Source: a virus. Taken from it: 46,025 bases of DNA. The notes under the pieces were generated by a model that was not told where the DNA came from, did not search any database, and was given only the letters and a program-made list of their open reading frames with translations. The DNA lies in the IMG/VR virus record IMGVR_UViG_3300006033_000040, positions 1 to 46,025 of that record; one strand, given 5' to 3'. Positions 41,701 to 46,025 of the stretch are shown here, piece after piece (the first letter of the stretch is position 1; each line of letters starts with the position of its first letter). The position numbers and the translations under genes are program-made.

Positions 41701-42605
41701 CGTTCGCAGGCGATGCGGAAGACCTCATCGACGGGATGATGCAGCACCTGGGCAAGGACTGGGTGACGAAGGAGAAGCGTGAAGACGTGGTGCGCGCCGT
41801 GGCCGGCAAGTTGGCTGAGCTGTTTGGTGCTGACCCTGGCATGCGCGCAGCCGCGGAAACCTGGGCCTGGCGCTTCGCCGACCGTGGTGTGTCCGGCCTG
41901 CCGGGCGCCCCATTCGATGTGGCGGGCCGGCTGGGCATGGGCAACATGATCCCGGGAACCGGCGCGCTGAAGGTCAAGCAGGACCGCACCAAGGATCTGG
42001 AAGAGCTTGGTGGGCCGGCGTGGAGCTTCTTCACGACGTACTTCAAGGCCGCCGAGATGATCGCCGAGGGCGTGGGCGACACAATCAACTCGGGCGATCC
42101 GCGCGGCGCCACTGAGGGCGCCGGCCGAGCCATCGCCCAGGCCGCCCCGGTGGGCATCCGCAACGCCCTCAAGGGCGCCGAGATGCTGAAGGACGGCAAG
42201 TACCGCGATACCGCAGGCAACAAGGTGGTCGACACCACCACAGCTGATGCGCTGTGGAAGATGATCGGCTTCAACCCCAACCGGGTGGCTGAACGCCGGG
42301 CATCCGAGGGTGTGGTTCGTGACAAGATCGCGCTCAACCGTGAAACCGCCTCACGCATCATCGACCAGATCGCCCGCGGCGTGGACGAGAAGGACGATGC
42401 CAGAACAGCCCGCGCCATGAAGATGCTTGACCTGTGGAACCAGACTTACCCCGACAACACCATTGACCCGCAGCGCGTCACCAACGCAGTGAAGGCCAAG
42501 GTGAAGCGGATGAACCAGGACAGCACCGACAGGCTGATCCGTTCCGCCCCGAAGTCCATGCGTGGCGCGGTGATGCAAGAGCTGCGCGAAGAGGCCGCCC
42601 AATGA
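35646..42605 (+). CDS. Giant DarB-like protein, C-terminal half, led by split intein C
   Basis: 2319 residues from GTG 35646: C-intein of 45, then C-extein of 2274 beginning Ser-Phe-Lys-Asn-Leu. No good SD is visible at 35646/35649; GTG 35718 has GGAG 11 bases upstream but would truncate the intein. The helicase continues with GTPVSNSLAEMYHM and GAGTNVQ/REGRIIRQG (36920-37030), then a long coiled coil. HEALGHYGLRG (about 38418) is a zincin-like motif. ART-like domain: FHGTPHRGIEQF, GEGAQAYGWGLYMA, GEGSYNYVIFDG (38790-39530). The C-terminal third carries LPD38-like helices and a hydrophobic stretch (MMLGMLFLMGGAGG). Probably a virion protein acting in the infected cell. Confidence 0.8.
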   Translation: MVRVEVLEPGGGREPARGGGEDPPVYCIEVADTHNFFADGVLVSNSFKNLMFSTKMQNVQGLGDSKGSKRAYDMYVKTRQIMDQNGRGQGVVFMTGTPVSNSLAEMYHMMRYLMPEQVKQLGFESFDAWANTFASVNQVWLQKASGDGFKASNRMSSFDNTAELLKLFDQVSDTVTMDDIKAAFKEENGGKEFPLPVLKTGRRQPVSMDKSPALDAYMGEIAKRAAALEARKGPPQKGDDNILVVMGDARKAAMDIRLVDKTATAREPGGRIDRSADEIVSRWKQHAEHRGTQLVFSDMGTPLKSAAKELAEYNEIKARTEPLSDEQLRASADLGDEAAAAKLAAAEEAQAELDAKGRDWLDAIQAALRGFSVYDDLRAALVERGIPAEQVAFIHDFNTDDQKAALFRKVNNGDIRVLIGSTPKMGAGTNVQKRLVALHHLDVPWRPSDVEQREGRIIRQGNMLADTIPGFEVEILAYVTRDTLDMRMWQIQETKLKMINQLRTRQIEREIENAFEDMELSAGEMQAAATGNMDLLKEIQLRTDVQKLEKKQRAFDATRSDLIGRRRRAEQDVKRLPARIEEAQKLADATKEVVDAVAAFKSGFKVTINGKAYTDRAAAGFELRRLDDATETGEDGKEKKAKLSVELNGETYTSRTKMAEAFARLSGDVEPFLFSTDGQTFHRRADAAQAIQTTVADAVAEEARREIGAIGPYKVTVEGQKDKRGEQFVEIVAEAGGQVLDTTVPVPSSLKDPEQLARKVAEDVLKAARSMVWGTTDNLRWETGQLERARKTLADLESTETTEAWPDADRLEKARAAHKEVLQRLSSTKTEAPPAEFSDGAKAQAVAAVEADVAKVREGWANAPEIIVAFDMNDPKVPSEARQDFDKLRRSGAAGSPEGFFLNGKVYLLASQLRTPADAARVLAHEALGHYGLRGVFGNDLNGMLDRLAKALPEKVGAKAKQYGLNMADSEQRRQAAEEYLAELAQTRPTSTWVQALLARVRNWLRENLPGFDKLKMTDADVIAQFIAPARGWVERGRGAAAGPTRFQIVFHGTPHRGIEQFSTDKIGTGEGAQAYGWGLYMASRREVAEFYRKKLTPGGDALRIDGKKPEFDMGAPGGLPATQDGALTNKAILMLQEAQSSSGLDKVLARYADPAVAARARQLLTRATWVPAGQLYEAEIPEDDTMLHWDKPLSEQPEKVRDALAKDADFKDKNTLRGMRDRYGASGNADPTGEQIYNHATLSFHAFDGGLADGTPAGASKYLASLGIKGIKYLDGTSRSAGEGSYNYVIFDGSDAKITKTHFSLADKARAVAAGKIPGGQLFADMAVKTAEDGRLHWWHKSLGKPYNLAQRNKHFKRVFDAVQGFIADSTKYTAEAAQLAPDVIPLLDSLSDIIPARLKVFGHEFGKAPISVADSKMLATTVFHGTLAWTRDRNGRPVKIEDAEAAAEGLDTEQKMRILLRDGKVTADQVQRMQANVLDMYEGWVRNQFEQAYLRPGIVFTPAELKHHFGADDGQIKLYQQFRTAVDRSLTDLAVSDMLRVAGADAAEIADEVMALHDVAAASDKLAQHLRDLGQLEQARAGVLEDAVNSILDKAEKAGDLMARGYAPLMRFGTHTVDVVDQDGERVFFGMFETVREAREMTAKMKAEYPEAAVTRGTLSEKQHELYAGVSPETLELFGEILGLDAQGDKASDIAFQEYLKKVKNQRSAMKRLIHRKGIAGYSEDAGRVLTSFVFSNGRQVAGNLRQASIKTALEAIPKEQGQVRDAAIAEVKTVMNPTETAAAVRQLMFAHYLGGNISSAVVNLTQTMSTTLPYLSQWGAGKAAKELAKAYRTLRVAKIADPALKAALQRADEEGITAPQEIHEIMAQASGRASLRTGDGTLKGAAIARTRNAVSRVGLAWGKPFSWAEMVNRRASFIAAYRTAIRENLGDPYEFAKKVVNETQFLANKGNRSAAERSAAGSVLLTFKGFGIQTVELLNRLWMQGEAGSPERRQGRKAALMMLGMLFLMGGAGGLPFAGDAEDLIDGMMQHLGKDWVTKEKREDVVRAVAGKLAELFGADPGMRAAAETWAWRFADRGVSGLPGAPFDVAGRLGMGNMIPGTGALKVKQDRTKDLEELGGPAWSFFTTYFKAAEMIAEGVGDTINSGDPRGATEGAGRAIAQAAPVGIRNALKGAEMLKDGKYRDTAGNKVVDTTTADALWKMIGFNPNRVAERRASEGVVRDKIALNRETASRIIDQIARGVDEKDDARTARAMKMLDLWNQTYPDNTIDPQRVTNAVKAKVKRMNQDSTDRLIRSAPKSMRGAVMQELREEAAQ

Positions 42606-42727
42606 GGGCCGTCGCCATGCTGTTCTGGTGCGTGACGCTAGTCAGCCTGGGCATGCTGGCCTGGTCACTTGGTGGTTGGCCGCTGCTGGTTGTCTACGTG
42701 GCCGCGGTGATCTCAATCTGGCGATGA
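42602..42727 (+). CDS. Tiny two-helix membrane protein
   Basis: 41 residues, ATG overlapping the giant gene stop (ATGA). Two hydrophobic segments (AMLFWCVTLVSLGMLAWSL and WPLLVVYVAAVISIW) joined by a Gly-Gly turn, with Arg at both ends. It overlaps the 3' end of the convergent integrase by 34 bases. Function is unknown; the size suits a holin-like or superinfection-related peptide. Coupling to the giant gene suggests co-expression. Confidence 0.5.
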   Translation: MRAVAMLFWCVTLVSLGMLAWSLGGWPLLVVYVAAVISIWR

Positions 42728-43737
42728 TCGGTGGTGGCGCCGTCTGGCACCTCGACCCGCTTGAACTTGGCCGCGCCCATGCCGCGCTCGTTGAGGTAGA
42801 GCTGGGTCATTTCCTGATTCGAGTGGCCCAGCAGCGTTTGCACCACGGCAGGCGGCATTCCCTGCTCGACGTACATGCGGGCGCTGAGCGAGCGCACCTC
42901 GTGCAGTGAGGGCCACTTGCGGCGTGCGTAGGCGTTGCGGCCCTCTGACATCACGATCAGCTCGTGAAACCGGGTGCTGAGCGAACCCTTGCTGATCGAC
43001 CGGCCGCCGCGCATGCGCAGCAGATTCGGCCCGGGCTTTGCGCATGCCCGGCACACCTCGATCACGTCACCCACCGTCATACCGATTTCGTCCATGCGCA
43101 GGGACAGCGGGATCTCCAGGCGTGAGCCGAATTCCTTGCCGGCTTTCTTCTGCTGCTCAAACTGCAGCACCTCTTGGCCATCCGCCGCGGTGACGATGTT
43201 CGCCTCGGTCATCAGCGACAGGTCGGCGCGGCGCTGGCCGATCACCAGGCCCAGCAGCAGCATCGCTTCCACCCAGCGCGGCCAGGTGCCATCCTGCGAG
43301 CGCCGCCACATCCGGTGCCACGTCTCGAACTTCAGCCGCTCGCGCATGACCCGGTGCTTGGGCATCTTCACGAACATGGCTGGCGACGTGTCGCACCAGT
43401 CATTGGCCACTGCCTCGCTGTAGACCATGCGGAGCTCGCCCAAGACCCGCTGCGCCGTGCTGGTGTTGTCGGGCAAGAATTCGGCCCGGATGGCCGTAGC
43501 GATCTCGTGGGCCTTTAGCGACCGGATGCCGCGCGTACCCCACAAACGGCGGATGTGCCGCAGGATGCCCACGCGGTTCTTCACCGTCTGGGGCGCATAG
43601 CCGGCTGTGCGTATCTGCTGCTCGTGCACGTCCAGCCAGTCAGCCAGCGGCCGGTCATTCGGCACCGTGGCGATGGGCTGGGCCTGGGCTGACGCCTCGG
43701 CGGCCTTCAGCAACTTTTTCAACTGCTTCTTCTTCAT
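42694..43737 (-). CDS. int: Tyrosine-type phage integrase
   Basis: 347 residues from the ATG at 43737 (MKKKQLKKLL); the longer frame runs through unrelated DNA to 44286. The N-terminal SAM-like core-binding domain is around LADWLDVHEQQIRTAGY. The catalytic domain holds Arg in GQRRADL, His-Arg in HEVRS, His in LLGHSN and Tyr in LYLNERG, so the active site is complete. It catalyses site-specific recombination between phage and bacterial attachment sites. Its promoter region contains an 18-bp palindrome and is shared with a divergent small gene. The 3' end runs into the convergent small membrane gene. Confidence 0.85.
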   Translation of the reverse strand: MKKKQLKKLLKAAEASAQAQPIATVPNDRPLADWLDVHEQQIRTAGYAPQTVKNRVGILRHIRRLWGTRGIRSLKAHEIATAIRAEFLPDNTSTAQRVLGELRMVYSEAVANDWCDTSPAMFVKMPKHRVMRERLKFETWHRMWRRSQDGTWPRWVEAMLLLGLVIGQRRADLSLMTEANIVTAADGQEVLQFEQQKKAGKEFGSRLEIPLSLRMDEIGMTVGDVIEVCRACAKPGPNLLRMRGGRSISKGSLSTRFHELIVMSEGRNAYARRKWPSLHEVRSLSARMYVEQGMPPAVVQTLLGHSNQEMTQLYLNERGMGAAKFKRVEVPDGATTDHRQIEITAAT

Positions 43738-43745
43738 GAGGCATA

Positions 43746-43763
43746 GTTTCGTGTACACGAAAC
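43746..43763. promoter_or_regulatory. 18-bp palindrome, putative operator
   Basis: GTTTCGTGTACACGAAAC is perfectly symmetric. It lies nine bases upstream of the integrase start and 43 bases before the divergent small gene. TAAAAT at 43794-43799 could be a -10 box for the latter. It is well placed for a dimeric repressor controlling both. Confidence 0.65.
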
Positions 43764-43806
43764 ATGCGCGACAACCCCCTATTCGGCTGCACGTAAAATC
43801 GCAGAA

Positions 43807-44001
43807 ATGGCAACACGAAAACCATCTGCGAAATCCCCTGGCCGGCCTCGACTTGTCGAGGATGGGAATTGGAAGCCGATCCATTGCAAGGCGCCGCCAG
43901 AGCTGCACGCCGAATACCTGGCGCTGGGCGGATCGCAGTGGCTGCGTGATGCGTTGGCGGCCTCGCTGAGAAAGCGGGCGAAGGCCAAGCCGCCCGGCTA
44001 G
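43807..44001 (+). CDS. Small basic protein, ribbon-helix-helix-like
   Basis: 64 residues, divergent from the 347-residue integrase. A basic N-terminus (ATRKPSAKSPGRPRL) precedes a strand-helix-helix pattern: KPIHCKAPPELHAEYLALGG, then SQWLRDALAASLRKRAK. This matches the ribbon-helix-helix layout of small repressors and plasmid-type regulators by eye. It may bind the palindrome upstream of it and regulate integrase and itself. Its stop codon shares CTAG with that of the convergent second integrase. Excisionase is an alternative. Confidence 0.55.
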   Translation: MATRKPSAKSPGRPRLVEDGNWKPIHCKAPPELHAEYLALGGSQWLRDALAASLRKRAKAKPPG

Positions 44002-45167
44002 GTCTGCGCCGTCTGCGCGTCCAACCAGTCGGCCCAGTCCTGAAGCATCGCGCGGCGCTCCCCGAAGTAGGTCGCGCGGTTGTAGGCTGAGCGCGTTGCG
44101 TTCTCCGGCACATGGGCCAGCTGCAGCTCCACAGCGTCGGTGTTGTAGCCAGCCTCGTTCGCCCAGGTACTGGCCACGCTGCGCCAACCGTGCCCGGTCA
44201 TGCGGCCCTTGTAGCCGATACGGTAGAGCAGGGCGAGCACGGCGTTCTCGCTCATGGGGCGGTCCAGGTTGTGCTCTGATGGCCACACGAAGCGCGAGCC
44301 GCGGGAGCGCGCGCGCATCTGCCTGATGATGTCCTGAGCCTGGGCGGACAGCGGCACAAGGTGATCACGGCCGCGCTTCATGCGCTCGCCGTCGATCAGC
44401 CAGGTGTCGGTGGCCACCAGCTCATCCCACAGCATCATGCGCATCTCGGTGGTGCGGGTCCAGGTGTAGGCCAGGAAGCGGCACGCCAGCACCGCCTGCA
44501 GCTCTGGAACTTCCATCCCCAGACGATCCATGAACTCGCCGGCCTCGTGCGGCTCGATGGCCGAGAAGTGCTTCTCGCGCGCCTTGCCGAAGGCCTTCTC
44601 GGGCTGGATCAGGCGGGCAGGGTTGGCTTGGCACCGTCCGTGCTCCACGCTGAAGTCGAACATCTGGGCCAGCCACATGCGGGCCTTGCGCACGTAGGGG
44701 TAGCGCCCGGCCGCGTTCATTCGGCCCAGGGCTTCCAGTAGTGCCGCCTTGTCGATCTCGTTGATGGGCCGGTCGCCCAGGGTGGGGAACACCCACGTTT
44801 CCATGCACCTTGTTCCATCGCGCTTGTAGGCATCGGTCAGATCCTGCTTGCCTGACCAGTAGGCATTCCACTCTTCGCGCAGCGTTGGTGCCGGCTTGGC
44901 CTTGCGTGGCGCCATCGGGTCGGAGCCTTCGCGCAGGGTGGCCTTCGCTTCGGCCCGCTTCTTCCGTGCCTCGGCGAGCGACACCTCGGGATAGGGGCCG
45001 AAGCTCATCGTCTGAGGCTTGCCGGCCAGCCGGTAGGCCAGGCGCCAGACTTTCGCGCCCTTGGGACTGACCCACAGGAAAAGCCCCCCGCCGTCAAAAA
45101 TCTTGTAGGCGGTCGCCTGTGGCTTGGCGGCCCGGCATTTGGCGTCGGTCAGCGTGTCGGTAGGCAT
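43998..45167 (-). CDS. int: Tyrosine-type integrase, P4-like (DUF4102 N-terminus)
   Basis: 389 residues. The N-terminus matches the DUF4102 arm-binding domain: LTDAKCRAAKP, YKIFDGGGLFLWVSPKGAKVWRL split, and GPYPEVSLAEARKKRAEA. The catalytic domain contains Arg in TRTTEMRMMLW, HGWRS, His in LQLAHVP and Tyr in YNRATY, so it looks complete. P4-type integrases commonly insert at tRNA 3' ends. This one lies 185 bases from the 3' end of a tRNA-Ser. It is the second integrase in a row, on the same strand as the first. Confidence 0.88.
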   Translation of the reverse strand: MPTDTLTDAKCRAAKPQATAYKIFDGGGLFLWVSPKGAKVWRLAYRLAGKPQTMSFGPYPEVSLAEARKKRAEAKATLREGSDPMAPRKAKPAPTLREEWNAYWSGKQDLTDAYKRDGTRCMETWVFPTLGDRPINEIDKAALLEALGRMNAAGRYPYVRKARMWLAQMFDFSVEHGRCQANPARLIQPEKAFGKAREKHFSAIEPHEAGEFMDRLGMEVPELQAVLACRFLAYTWTRTTEMRMMLWDELVATDTWLIDGERMKRGRDHLVPLSAQAQDIIRQMRARSRGSRFVWPSEHNLDRPMSENAVLALLYRIGYKGRMTGHGWRSVASTWANEAGYNTDAVELQLAHVPENATRSAYNRATYFGERRAMLQDWADWLDAQTAQT

Positions 45168-45303
45168 GTAGGCATCCGAGTGATCGAGGTTTGCCGGTGC
45201 CTACACGGATGCCGACACGATGCGTCTGTGCAATCGTGGCGGCACGGTGTCTTGTGTGGGGTTTGGCGCCATCGGCCCGGCTGTAAGTGGCTGATTCTGC
45301 AGC
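45168..45303 (-). promoter_or_regulatory. Integrase upstream region, possible arm sites
   Basis: No ORF. GTAGGCAT occurs twice in tandem across the integrase start (45161-45176). TAGGCATCCG there faces an imperfect inverted counterpart near 45200 (GTGCCTACACGGATGCC), suggesting arm-type integrase sites. The attachment core cannot be fixed without the other prophage end. Confidence 0.35.
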
Positions 45304-45330
45304 AAAAAGGCCCGCCAATTGTGCGGGCCT
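45304..45330 (-). terminator. Rho-independent terminator after tRNA-Ser
   Basis: On the minus strand, AGGCCCGC/GCGGGCCT pairs across a 7-base loop and is followed by five T. It ends the tRNA-Ser transcript before the integrase gene. Confidence 0.8.
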
Positions 45331-45352
45331 GTTGCATTGCGTTGGGCATTCT

Positions 45353-45440
45353 TGGCGGAGGCTGTGAGATTCGAACTCACGGACGGTTGCCCGTCGGCAG
45401 TTTTCAAGACTGCTGGTTTAAACCACTCACCCAAACCTCC
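45353..45440 (-). tRNA. tRNA-Ser(TGA)
   Basis: Acceptor GGAGGTT/AGCCTCC, anticodon loop CTTGAAA (TGA), a long variable arm (GACGGG...CCGTC) and T-loop TTCGAAT identify a class II serine tRNA, with GCCA encoded at the 3' end. The 3' end faces the integrase, as at many phage attachment sites. It starts 14 bases after apaH. Confidence 0.92.
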
Positions 45441-45454
45441 GGAAGGCCGCGATT

Positions 45455-46025
45455 CTAGCCGGGTCGTTGGGCTCGGTCGCAGCGCACGCTGATCAGTTCG
45501 CGCTGCAGCGGTGATCGCGGGTCGATGCGGGCGGCGGTGAGGCTGCCGCCCCAGACGCAGCCGGTGTCCAGCGGCAGCAGGCGGGGCCGGTCGAGCGTGC
45601 CCAGGGTGGACCAGTGGCCGAAGGCGATGGGAACGTCGGCGGTCTGCCGGCCGGGCACGTTGAACCAGGGCAGCAGGCCGGGCGGGGCGTCGTCTGCGCT
45701 TTCCTTGACGTCGAAGTCCATCGTGCCGTCGGCGCTGCAAAAGCGCAGGCGGGTGAGGGCATTGATGATGAGGCGGGCGCGTTCGGTGCCTTGCAGGTGG
45801 GCATCCCACCGGGCTGGCTCGTTGGCGTACATCTGGTGCAGGAAGGCCACCAGATCGGGGCCCCGCAGCAGCGTTTCCACCTCGCCGGCCAGGGCCAGGG
45901 TGTCGGCCAGCGACCACTGCGGCAGCACGCCGGCATGCACCATCAGCCAGCCGTGGGCGTGCAGGGCCATGTGCTGGTGGCGCAGCCAGTGCAGCCAGTG
46001 GTCGCGCTTCGGGGAATCGAGGATG
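45455..46025 (-). CDS. apaH: Symmetrical diadenosine tetraphosphatase ApaH, 5' partial
   Basis: The C-terminal 190 codons are present; the frame stays open to the window edge, so the start is missing. Recognisable parts are [27 protein letters not shown], and [11 protein letters not shown] with [15 protein letters not shown], the late metal-binding His and Asp/Gly motifs of the PPP-type ApaH phosphoesterase. It hydrolyses Ap4A to two ADP. This is ordinary chromosomal DNA and marks the host side of the prophage junction. Confidence 0.9.
   Translation of the reverse strand, partial: ILDSPKRDHWLHWLRHQHMALHAHGWLMVHAGVLPQWSLADTLALAGEVETLLRGPDLVAFLHQMYANEPARWDAHLQGTERARLIINALTRLRFCSADGTMDFDVKESADDAPPGLLPWFNVPGRQTADVPIAFGHWSTLGTLDRPRLLPLDTGCVWGGSLTAARIDPRSPLQRELISVRCDRAQRPG

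Overview
The window is GC-rich, densely packed DNA from what looks like a betaproteobacterium of the Burkholderiales type. It holds most of the late half of a temperate podovirus-like prophage. At the right edge is host DNA: a tRNA-Ser(TGA) gene and the start-less end of apaH, both on the minus strand. I judged the host from composition and protein style only. The phage resembles the Bcep22 type of temperate podovirus, which from memory carries a very large DarB-like virion protein. The left prophage end, with repressor and replication genes, lies outside the window.

Left to right: (a) 1-3134, six small overlapping plus-strand accessory genes, several Cys-rich and none with an assigned function. 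(b) 3135-3428, a hairpin-rich stretch and two phage tRNA genes, Met(CAT) and a damaged-looking Thr(TGT). (c) 3484-5282, a lysis cassette with a holin, a second small membrane protein, a GH19 endolysin and nested spanins Rz/Rz1. (d) 5284-12629, packaging and head: terminase small and large subunits, P22-like portal, scaffold, major capsid and a capsid accessory protein. A run of inverted repeats separates portal from scaffold. (e) 12687-17980, connector and tail-adaptor proteins, an SGNH/GDSL hydrolase and a probable nozzle or tail protein. (f) 17973-23834, a large gpJ-like fibre with a polyglycine adhesin region and a second fibre. (g) 23873-27359, a GNAT protein and three internal-virion (ejection) proteins. 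(h) 27363-42605, a giant DarB-like polyvalent gene. (i) 42602-45167, a tiny membrane protein, two tyrosine integrases and a small ribbon-helix-helix-like protein beside an 18-bp palindrome.

The standout is in (h). The giant gene combines a ParB-like domain, N6-adenine methylase, SNF2-type helicase, HExxxH zincin-like motif, ADP-ribosyltransferase-like domain and a hydrophobic C-terminal region. It is broken inside the helicase DEAH box by a split intein. The N-intein ends at a stop codon. A free-standing zinc-finger/Vsr-like (DUF559-type) endonuclease gene follows, and the C-intein plus C-extein resume downstream. This is a 'fractured gene' arrangement. Trans-splicing would rebuild a protein of about 4,746 residues. 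The endonuclease C-terminus and the C-intein appear to be read from the same DNA in two frames. The giant gene also hosts two nested small genes in its disordered linkers, each with a strong Shine-Dalgarno (SD) sequence. A 24-bp perfect palindrome inside the giant gene recurs downstream of the portal gene.

Morphogenesis genes are all on the plus strand with short gaps or overlaps, as expected for one late operon punctuated by hairpins. Internal virion proteins and the giant protein are probably packaged and ejected with the DNA, where methylase/helicase activity could protect the incoming genome from restriction.
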